Positions 42,801 through 54,800 of a DNA stretch of 64,000 nucleotides are shown here, one piece after another. This DNA comes from Girardinichthys multiradiatus (Eukaryota > Chordata > Actinopteri > Cyprinodontiformes > Goodeidae). The notes beneath the pieces are model-generated. The model did no database searches and was not told the origin of the DNA. It worked only from the letters and a program-made list of their open reading frames with translations. The stretch's first letter is position 1. Every line of letters begins with the position of its first letter. The translations under genes and the position numbers were made by a program. The stretch covers positions 9,077,663 to 9,141,662 of the forward strand of contig NC_061811.1 in NCBI RefSeq assembly GCF_021462225.1. The letters are read 5' to 3'.

Positions 42801-45800
42801 TAGATTTTAAGTAAATAAATGTAAATAAGCAGCTTTATTAGTTTCTACATTTATTGGGCCACCATTTATGAGTCCTTTTTCTCACTGTGGCTGATTGTTC
42901 CTTTCTAATCGCCCAAACCTCATGTTTTGCTGACTGTCGTCGATTATTTTTGTCTTTCTCACTGAGTAAATGGGCCCTGCTGACCTCAGCATCTTTCTCT
43001 GTCGATCCTAACGGTTTGGCACACTGCCTCTGCTGGTTCCTGTGGAGTCACAGAGCTCAAACTGTGCTTTTTATGCTGTACACTTGTTTAAAGTTGCAGA
43101 AAAAGACTGAAAACTATTCATGCTTCCAGGATTTCCTTTGTCTGGTAAAAATAAATAAAAAAGCATCAAATCTTTAACTTAGAAAAGCTTAACAGAGTTA
43201 CAGATGCAATTGTTTAAGTCTCTGCTGATCCACTATATAATTATTAAGAGAAGTAATTTTTCATTTTCCTCTTCACTTTGCAGTATTATTTTAGTTTTTA
43301 TTACTTCATTGAGGAGAATAATCATAGGCAGTGCAATAACAGCAGACTTATAAAAGCTGTTTATGTGATATTTTATGCCTCATCTTGCTTCATTTTGCTT
43401 CCAGCTGGATGGATTTACAGCCTTGTTTGTTTTCACCAGGATGTAATCTCTCCACAGACTGACCATGTCACTCCAGGCCACCGCACGGGGCACACCGCTG
43501 GGCCCTCAAACCGACCTCTACTCGGCCCTTCAATAATAGATGGCGCGCTGTTGACACATGGCAGGTGGCAACACAACCCTTTACAGGTGAGATGAATATT
43601 TCATGTCAAAGCTGTGCAATCACAGCGCATACTTTCCTGTTTGAAGTTCGGGGAATGGATGGTGGAGAAATTGGGACATGTGTTGAGCTGTTAAACCGGC
43701 CATCTGGAAATTAGAGTAAAAATATTTAACACAGGCTGTAAAACATGGCTCCAGTTTTGATGTTGCTGGATTGGCAGTTTTGAAAATAACTGGATAATGT
43801 GTCTGTAAACTTTTGATTATTCAACATTTGGTTTTGTTTTTGTTATTTTGTGTTACCCTTGGATCGAACCAGTCAGGGTGAATTATCTGCAGACAAGCCT
43901 CCCGGAGCAGAGAGTGATTAGGAAAAGCATTCATTAGTCAGTTGGTTTGAGTTTTATTTGTTTTGGCTTCCTAGATGGCCAACTGCCTAGACTGCAGCAT
44001 CATGTCTTTTGCTTCGGATGGCACAGCAACACTGAAACGCAGCATGTGTCTGAATCCTCTCCTCTGTGCTTGCACACTCCCTGGTGGTGTGGACTTTAGA
44101 AAAGGATTGTATGGAAGTCCTTTTTCTGTTTTAGCCCCTTTGCTTCTGACAGATGACTGGCAGACTGAGATTATAAAAACTAACTAAAGCCTAGGAGGGC
44201 TGGGACCTGCAGAGCTGGCTGTGATGCTCAGACTTTGGCCCTCAGCCAGTTGATTTTCATTGGGAAAGCCCGGACCACTAAGCGGCTGGAAGGGCTATAT
44301 ATAACCAACTCTGTTCTTCACAGTGACAAACTCCTTCTCACATTGTTACTGACCAAGACACTCAATTACTGCCTTTGCTTGCTTCGGTAGACACATTACA
44401 TCTGTCCTTTTCCCTGCCTTGCTTTCTCTGAGGAATGATGGTTGATCAGAGCGTTCATGGCGACAAGCGAGATGTGTCGCATTTTAACCTGACCAGCTCA
44501 CCTACTGGCTGGTGACTAATGCACATGTAAAAACGTAGTATGGAGTCATGTATTCTCAGAGCTTGGGGTGGTGTGAAGCCTGCAATCTGCAGCCCTGTGA
44601 GCTTAAGGACACAACCTGCTTGCATGTATAAAAGATGTGGTCTGCGACTGAAAGACTGCACAAATTAATCTATAAATAATAACCTGGGTTTGGAGCTCCA
44701 GCTCGAATTGCGACGAAACGTTCTTATCACTGCTGCATTAAAAATGGTGCCCCTTGGCTACGGGGGCTGGAGAATTGCCATAATGAATTCCTGAGCCAAA
44801 CACCCATTACTTCCACGCCCTGACTTTGCCTATTTATTGTTTTAAAAAAGGGGGAGAAACAGATTTCTGCTGAGGGAAGCCATATCTGGGAAGCACACAT
44901 AATATACTTCCATAAACATACCAAGGTATGAATCTAAATCTTTCTAAAGTTGCATAAATAAAATACAGAATAACTCCTAATTTAGGGCACAGAGCTGTTC
45001 TCACTTGAATTGTGCGAGTCAATGTTTACTCAATGTTTCATTAAGTGGGTAAATCTGCCAAACTCTGAACATACAGGGGTTGGACAACGAAACTGAAACA
45101 CGTGGTTTTAGACCACAATAATTTATTAGTATGGTGTAGGGCCTCCTTTTGCGGCCAATACAGCATCAATTCGTCTTGAGAATGACATTTACAAGTCCTG
45201 CACAGTGGTCAGAGGGATTTTAAGCCATTCTTCTTGCAGGATAGTGGCCAGGTCACTACGTGATACTGGTGGAGGAAAACGTTTCCTGACTCGCTCCTCC
45301 AAAACACCCCAAAGTGGCTCAATAATATTTAGATCTGGTGACTGTGCAGGCCATGGGAGATGTTCAACTTCACTTTCATGTTCATTAAACCAATCTTTCA
45401 CCAGTCTTGCTGTGTGTATTGGTGCATTGTCATCCTGATACACGGCACCGCCTTCAGGATACAATGTTTGAACCATTGGATGCACATGGTCCTCAAGAAT
45501 GGTTCGGTAGTCCTTGGCAGTGACGGGCCCATCTAGCACAAGTATTGGGCCAAGGGAATGCCATTATATGGCAGCCCATACCATCACTGATCCACCCCCA
45601 TGCTTCACTCTGGGCATGCAACAGTCTGTGTGGTACGCTTCTTTGGGGCTTCTCCACACCGTAACTCTCCCGGATGTGGGGAAAACAGTAAAGGTGGACT
45701 CATCAGAGAACAATACATGTTTCACATTGTCCACAGCCCAAGATTTGCGCTCCTTGCACCATTGAAACCGATGTTTGGCATTGGCATGAGTGACCAAAGT

Positions 45801-48800
45801 TTGGCTAAAGCAGCCCGGCCGTGAATATTGACCCTGTGGAGCTCCCGACGGACAGTTCTGGTGGAAACAGGAGAGTTGAGGTTGGATGTGGTTCGTCCTT
45901 CTTGGTGGTATGCTGACATTACCCTGGATACCGTGGCTCTTGATACATCACAAAGACTTGCTGTCTTGGTCACAGATGCGCCAGCAAGACGTGCACCAAC
46001 AATTTGTCCTCTTTTGAACTCTGGTATGTCACCCATAATGTTGTGTGCATTTCAATATTTTGAGCAAAACTGTGCTCTTACCCTGCTAATTGAACCTTCA
46101 CCCTCTGCTCTTACTGGTGCAATGTGCAATCAATGAAGACTGGCTACCAGGCTGGTCCAATTTAGCCATGAAACCTCCCACACTAAAATGACAGGTGTTT
46201 GAGTTTGATTGTCCAACTCCTGTATATACATCTGAGATGTTTGTTTAGAGATGAGTGCATTTACTACACTGGGAAAAAGTATTTGGGAACTCACAGGTTT
46301 CTTCTGTTTTCGCCTTTTCGTCACGCTTAAATGTTTCAGATCAATAAATGTATTTTAAAATCAGGCAAATACCAAAAGTCATTTTAAAATTACTTTAATT
46401 TATTAAAGGACCAAAGTTATCATATGTGAAAAAGCAATTGCCCCCCTTGTTCGATTATTAACTAACTAAAATCAAACTAGCTAAATATCACACCCAGATC
46501 CGATCAGAACGGTACCTGTAGAATCAAGAAATCACTTAATTAGTGCCTGTCTGACAACAGAAGTAGGCTAAAATATTTCAAAAAGCAACAGATCATGCTC
46601 TGAAGTTTAAGAACAGATGAAAAACAGACTCGTTGACATCTATCAGTCTGGAAAGGGTTACCAAGCCATTTCGACTCCAGAGGACCTTAATGAGAGACAT
46701 TATCCACAGATAGAGAAAACATGAAACTGGTTGAACCTTCCCAGGAGTTGCCTGCCAACAAAAAATAATCTAAAAGCTCATCAATGACTCCCCCAGGACG
46801 TCATAGAAGAACCCAGAACAACATCCAAAGCATTGCAGACCTCACAATGTTGGAGATTTCAGGCCAAAACCACTGCTGACACTGGCGACCTGTCCAGGCT
46901 GTACCCCGTCTCTCGCCCATAGATGCCCACTATGGAAGAAGCGGTAGAAAATGACTGACCGACTGACTGACCACTGCTGACTTAAAAGCACACAGGGGAA
47001 CATCTCCCATTTGCTAAAAAATAACATCTTGATGACCCCCAAGACTATTGAGAGAATAGTCTGCAGACATGAAGAGAATGAAATTGGAACTTTTGGGAAG
47101 ATTTCATTAAAACAACATAATACTGACACATGGTGGTGGTAGGGTGATTTTCTGGGGCTGTGTTGCTGCTAATTTTAAAAATTAAGATTTTGGAGAAACT
47201 AAGTCAAAGTTGGCCTCTAATTAAGCAGGTTGTTCATGTTGTAAAGCCCTCCAATGGTGCTGAATTTAAAACATTTCACAGAGAAGATTCCTCCACAGTG
47301 ATGTAAAGACTCATTAGCAGATATCACTAACACTTGATGGGAGTTGCTGCCGCCAAGGATGGGTGGCAGAACTAATTTTTAGGTTTAGGGGGTAATTACT
47401 TTTTCACATAGGGCCAAGCTGGTTTGGATACCTTTTTTTCCTTGATACGTGGAATCATGATTTAAAAACTGCTCTTTGTATTTACTGAGGTTATCTTTGT
47501 CTGATAATAATTTTTTTAGACAATTTGAAACATTTAAGTATGTCAAAAAACCAAAAACAGAAGAAAAACCTTTTCACAGCACCGTAAGTATCCTCAGTAG
47601 GCTGGTTAGGAGGGAAATAAATGTTGCGTGTACATTCATCTGGAGGTCAGAGAGTTTTTGTGACAACTTGTAGCTAAAACCGGTGAAAACAAAGTCTGAA
47701 TCTGCTGCTGCTGCAGGCGCTAAGCTCAACTTTTATCTTTTAATACGCCAAATGGGAAGAAAGCTGGGAAAGCTTTGTCCTGGGATCCCAATTCTTGCCT
47801 CTTTTGTTCACATTCACAAAGCTTGCTCAAAAGCATTAGTCACATATGGAAATTATTACTAACAATGTCGTTTGTTGTATTTGCTCTTCAGTTAATCACT
47901 TTGAAGTACGGGCTGAGGATCTCCTCTCCTTAATTATAGAATTGGGATTTGAGATTTAGTTTTGTTTTTTTGGACTGGCCCCAGTTATTCTTATTGTCAC
48001 ACCTATAACATGCCTTTGTTTACCTGCCTGATCTTAGGTTTCCTTTGCTCCTCAGCACATTATTATGTGCCTGCATATTAAGCCCTTTCCATAAGTTCTG
48101 GGATTTCCTAACTGTGCTGCACTTTTATTTTCTTTAAGGTTCATGGATTCCTTTTATTCAGTGCATCTGGTCTGCTCATTTGAAAATGAGCCAAAAACTG
48201 GTAAATGCAAGATGACAGATGCAATTTGTGTATTCTACTTGGGGAACCACCACCAATATTTTGCAAAACAACAACTTATTTGATTTTCTAAAACTAGATC
48301 AGAACTAAATATGAGTTTAATATAAAATCATTCAAGCCCCATACATTTAGAGGAAGGAGGCTTAAAAAATAAATATAAGCTTACTGGAACATTCGGGATT
48401 GACACACAGGGCACACAAACTCATACCAAAGGGTCTAGAGTAACCATTGACCTAAGAGTCATATTTTAGGACTGTGGGAGGAAGGCAGAGTACCCAGAGA
48501 GAACCCACACATCTACAATGAGAACAAGCACAGTCTATTCAGAAAGATTTGGCTTCCACGACCTTCATGCTGCAAGGCAACAGTGCTACCAACTGCACCA
48601 CCGTGCACCCCTTAGGAGTGTGTCTATGGGTATTTACAATCAGGATAGCATTTGTGGGGTCAGACACTGATGTTAGATGAGAGGGACTAGCTCACTGTCT
48701 CCTCTCTAAAGGGCAAAACATAGTTGCACGTACTTGACTTCATGGATGTATGCGCAGAGTACGCCGGACATGTCCGCACAAAGCTCAATTTATGACCACG

Positions 48801-51800
48801 AACACGTACGTGCATTATAGCCACATAATTTTATGTGAAATACTGCTTTATATGTGAAATACTGCTCTGAGCAGCCGGTCGCGAATACGTGCAGCGTCAT
48901 GACCACTCTCTGCCTCGTACAGATAAGTGTATTCCTCTTCTTCGCCCCTTGTTTGGTTTAATGGCCTTTAACACTGCCTTATTTTCTTTATGTTTTTCCA
49001 AAGCTACAAGGCGAATTAGTTCTGCCTCCCCATCCGATGTGGTCATGGCAGAAAGTGTGGGAAATGTAGGAATTTGTCACCAGAAACATAGAAAATTGGT
49101 ACACCTTACTATGAAACCTTTTATAGCAACATTATAGTCTACAGGTGAAGGTAAGCTTTACAACACTGCATCCAACACTTTGCTTTGCATTTGGTGAGCT
49201 AAGGACTGGATGCAACTGCTCTGCCATTGAAACCTATTCCACGAAGTTCTCTTTTATTGAGCTACTCTTAAGGCCATGAAGTTTGAAGGTTTGTAGCAAT
49301 TGATTTTGCAGAAAGTTTATAACCTTTGAGACACATCTGCCTTAGCAGATTGGCAAAGGTCAAAAAAATGATTTCATAAATATTTGTAGAAGCAACCTGC
49401 ATGCCTAGCTGTTAAATGTTTTACACCTAACAGCTAGACATATGGTGAAAATGATTGGAACACCTGAATACAATTATTTTGAGGAGATATAATACAGGAC
49501 AAATTTCTATTTTAATTTTTCCAATATGGGAAATTAAACAAAAGCTAAGAGTTGCTTCTCACCTTTTGATCGCCTTGTAGCAGATGATGATGGCGGAAAG
49601 GAGGAAGACAACTGAGGCACAGCTCACTGTCCCAAGCACTATAACGTCCACTTCCATCCACCAGGGCCTCAACAATGGCACCATGGGCTCTGCCACTGAG
49701 AAAATGGAGAAAAGAGGCAGGACAGGAGAGGTACATCGAGGGAGAAGATTGAACAAAATGTTGTGAATCAAATAATCTGTAAAATAAACATGTTGAGACA
49801 TTAGTCACAATGTTGACCAAGGATTTGACTCAACAAACCAAAATATGAGTAGCGCTGAGATGATTTTCCTCCTCTGGTCTTTGAGCTGTGTCCTTGCCTG
49901 TTCTGTAGGTCTTAGGTTCAGCATTCAAAGATATCCAGCCAGACACCATGAATCATTTAGGGATCCGTCAACCCTTCTTACACCAGCACTCTTGTCTACA
50001 CCAATTACTGTTGCAAGAACTTCCTGTTCTTTACACATTAAATTTGTGGAGTTGGACCACTCACCGGGATGTTGTATAACTTTACGTGCATCAGCAACTC
50101 CCTGTCTGTAATGCAGAGCTTCTCTCTGTGCTGTATGCAGAATTTCATGCTCTCCCAAATCTGTTTAATCACCTGCAAATGTTTTTTGGCCATACCAATG
50201 GTGATTTATTCCACCTTAGAAATACATTATACAATCTACACAATGACAAACGAATAACCCTGCATATGACTTCATTATGATATAAATCAAGGTAAAGGTT
50301 TACACCACAACAACAAATACTTCTCCAACATTTAATTTTCCATTGCAGCACATTTCTGCAGAGTAAAAGGATGTCACTGTGAATTTAAAAGCTCTTCTCT
50401 GACAAATTCATTTTAATCCAGCGTTTTGTCAATGTCTGAAGGGTTTAATTTAGCCGGTGTTAAGGATCTACTGTACCGTGACAAAGCTCCAGTCCTTTGA
50501 ATTAACCTGCCGCACCATTTTTAGCACCCAGACACCTATTTAATGCACAATTCTCCTATTTTTTAGCTCCTTTTAGCAGACAGATATGGTCTCAGTCATT
50601 GTCCTAGTTTTTCATGTCGGTCATGCATATTCGATGCATTTTTAAAGACTACAGAACTTCAGCTCTAAGACCTCTTCAAATCAGGCTACACAGGGAATAT
50701 CAAGATAATTATGCCTCTCTGTAGTAAAAAAAAAAAAGCCCCCTCTTAAAATAAATTATTCATGATGTCTCCACCTTCTGCAAACACTTCTGTGTTAAGT
50801 TAGGGAAGAATATAAATTGGGCTGCTTATCATACTTTTTATGATTTGCTGCTGTTAGTGGACGCTGAAAACCTGCAGATGCAACACTTTCGAGGTAAATG
50901 AGTCACTGGGCACAACTGGGCATTCAAACCCCACCTTTGGTTGGAGTCAGATGCCCGTGGCAGCACTCATGCAGTGACCTTGGCAACAGGCACAGAAGGG
51001 TCTATAACTCTTGATTTTAACTCTCAGGGTGAGTCAAGGGGGGAAAGAGAGATTCATCCACATTGAGCGAACAGAAAAAAAATCATTGGAAGTGATAGAT
51101 TAAAACCCTTCTTCCCACTGCTCAGTGATTAAGTACTCTTCGTTGCTCTGGGCTAAGGGGTGAGTGATTCCAAAGAGTCCCAGTAGTAGCTCAGAATGGC
51201 TGCATCATCAGCGCCGCTTGTCCCATATTTCAGCGCACTGTTCATTTGGATGCTAGAGCTGACGTACAACAACTTTCAGCAAGAATGCTCAGAGAAATCC
51301 AGCTGCAACCTGATATTTACATACACTGTATATTACCATTCTTTCCTCACTGTCTGACGTTACACCAGACAAAACCTTTTCTCCTTGAGGTGAGTTTGGA
51401 TTAACTAAATTATTTCTATTTACTGCCAGAATAATGAGATTATTTGAGTTTTACATAGAAATTTCTATGTTTACATACATTATCTTATATTCAGTACAAA
51501 GGTCTTTCAAACCGTATGACTTTGGTCAAACATTTTAGGTATCCTTCTATAAGCTTGTCACAATAGTTTGCTTGAATTTTGGCCGATTCCTTCTGAAAGA
51601 ACTGGGGTAACTGAGTCAGGTTTGTAGGCCACCTTCCTCACACACCTTTTAATCTCCCCCCACAAATTTTATTTTAGACTGAGATAAGGACTTTTTAGTG
51701 GCCACTCTGATTGGTACACCTTTACATTTTTTTTGGGAAAGCCCAGATGATGATGTCATGGCTTTGTAAGGTTCTGATTCATCTGTTAAAAACAATTATA

Positions 51801-54800
51801 CACACACACAGGGGTTGGACAATGAAACTGAAACAGCTGTCATTTTAGTGTGGGAGGTTTCATGGCTAAATTGGACCAGCCTGGTAGCCAGTCTTCATTG
51901 ATTGCACATTGCACCAGTAAGTGTGAAGGTTCAATTAGCAGGGTAAGAGCACAGTTTTGCTCAAAATGTTGAAATGCACACAACATTATGGGTGACATAC
52001 CAGAGTTCAAAAGAGGACAAATTGTTGGTGCACGTCTTGCTGGCGCATCTGTGACCAAGACAGCAAGTCTTTGTGATGTTTCAAGAGCCACGGTATCCAG
52101 GGTAATGTCAGCGTACCACCAAGAAGGACGAACCACATCCAACAGGATTAACTGTGGACGCAAGAGGAAGGGATGTTCGGGTGCTAACCTGGATTGTATC
52201 CAAAAAACATAAAACCACGGCTGCCCAAATCACGGCAGAATTAAATGTGCACCTCAACTCTCCTGTTTCCACCAGAACTGTCCGTCTGGAGCTCCACAGG
52301 GTCCATATACGGCCGGGCTGCTATAGCCAAACCTTTGGTCACTCATGCCAATGCCAAATGTCGGTTTCAATGGTGCAAGGAGCGGAAATCTTGGGCTGTG
52401 GACAATGTGAAACATGTATTGTTCTCTGATGAGTCCACCTTTACTGTTTTCCCCACATCCGGGAGAGTTACGGTGTGGAGAAGCCCCAAAGAAGCGTACC
52501 ACCCAGACTGTTGCATGCCCAGAGTGAAGCATGGGGGTGGATCAGTGATGATTTGGGCTGCCATATCATGGCATTCCCTTGGCCCAATACTTGTGCTAGA
52601 TGGGCACGTCACTGCCAAGGACTACCCAACCATTCTTGAGGACCATGTGCATCCAATGGTTCAAACATTGTATCCTGAAGGCGGTGCCGTGTATCAGGAT
52701 GACAATGCACCAATACACACAGCAAGACTGGAGAAAGATTGGTTTGATGAACATGAAAGTGAAGTTGAATATCTCCCATGGCCTGCACAGATATTGAGCC
52801 ACTTTGGGGTGTTTTGGAGGAGCGAGTCAGGAAACGTTTTCCTCCACCAGTATCACGTAGTGACCTGGCCACTATCCTGCAAGAAGAATGGCTTAAAATC
52901 CCTCTGACCACTGTGCAGGACTTGTATGTCATTCCCAAGACGAATTGACGCTGTATTGGCCGCAAAAGGAGGCCCTACACCATACTAATAAATTATTGTG
53001 GTCTAAAACCAGGTGTTTTAGTTTCATTGTCCAACCCCTGTATACAAAGCATGGGGGTGTCTACCCATCATAGTGTATATGAACATGTTTTGTTGTGAAA
53101 TGTGTAAATTAACTCCAGAACAAAAGTTAAAAATGAGTCCTGTACCAAAATGGGCTGAAAGGCCACTCAGCGAGGACAAAGACATTACATCGAAAGCAAC
53201 ATAAAAAGCCATATTACAGTTTGCAGTTGCTCTCAAGGACAAATACCTTAATTTTTTTGAAGACATGTCCTGGCGTCTGATGAAATTAAAATTGGATTGT
53301 TTGGATATAATGACCACCGAAAGATTTGGAGGAAAAGGAAGAAAGCTTGCATTTCAACTGTGAAGTATGGCAGCAGCAGCATCATGTTGTGTGGATGTTT
53401 TACTATAGAAGGAACAGGTGGACTTCACAAAATGGATAGCATCAGGAGGTAAGAACGTTATATGGAACACTCAGAGAGAGACATCTCAAGATATCAGCCA
53501 GAACCTCAAATCCTATAAATGGGTCTTCCAAGTGGATCATCAGCCTAAAAAAAATACCAAATTAGTAACAAATTGGTTTAAGGACAACAAAGTCGATGTT
53601 TTGAAGTGACCATCACAGAGCCCTGATCGCAGTCCCGTAGAACATTTCTATGTGAGCAAGGAGTCCTAAAAGCCTGACCCAGTTCCACCAGTTTTGTCAG
53701 GAGGAACGGGCCAACGAACTAACTACTAAAACTAAACTAAACTATTGTGAGAAGCTTGTGGAAGGATACCCACAATGTTTGACCCAAGTCATAAAGTTTA
53801 AAATGTAACTCTACAAAATACCAAGGAAATTTGTTCAAATATCTGACTCTGAAAAATAATAAAAATTATTTCATAAAATGTATGTTCCCTATTATTGAGG
53901 AATTATAATCCTAACTGGCCCAAAAATGGAAACGTTTAGTCTGATTTGATGTCAGAAAAGTGTTCTATAGAGTGTATGTAAATATCTGGTTTCAGTTGGA
54001 GGTCTCCCAATCTGTGAGTGGATGCACCCTCTCAGTGTGAGACGATTTGGACGATTTGGGGAGGAGGAACTGCCACAACAGGCAATAGATAAGCACAGAT
54101 GTACTGTAAGAGCCCAGTGTGCACTGGCACCAACATGGTCTCTTCATGCTGCCGGCTAAACTTTGAAGGTGGAACTACTGCACTGTTTCATTAGAACCTT
54201 ATTAGCTAATTAAATGAACTCATTTGTCTCATAATCGTGGGAGGCGGGAGTCCTCCCAGGGAAACCCTACCACTGAACCTCTGAGCATGGCAGCCCAGCA
54301 GGCATGGATTTCTCAGACAGTTTGGTACTCCCCGAGGTCAGACCCAGCATAAATTAGTCCTGTGTTCAGCTGTCAACATCCTGCTGGCTCTATTACATGC
54401 ACAGATGCAAGAGTGCGAAACTGCACTCATGCACTAATCTCAAGGGGCTGATGGTACATTTTTCCCCCTGTGCAAAAACGGAAAAGTTTTAAACACTTTC
54501 CTTAAACTAGGTTTGTAACTTGAGTTCCAGTTGAGTGGGGTGAGCAGACAGACTTGAAGGGAGACACAGGGGAAACCTGGGCTTGATGTCTTACCTGTGG
54601 TGCCCAGAAGCCGAGGGGGAGGTGGTGGTGGAGGCGGTGGAGGGAGGGGAGGGTATCTCCTACAGTGGCATGCCAACTGGCACTGTTCACCAACTTTCTC
54701 TGCCACAGTCCGAGAGCATGACCTCTGTAGCTCTCCCTTATGGTGAGGGAAAGGAGAAAAGATACTGCATTACTCAGAGGTAGCATCAGCACAACACAGT

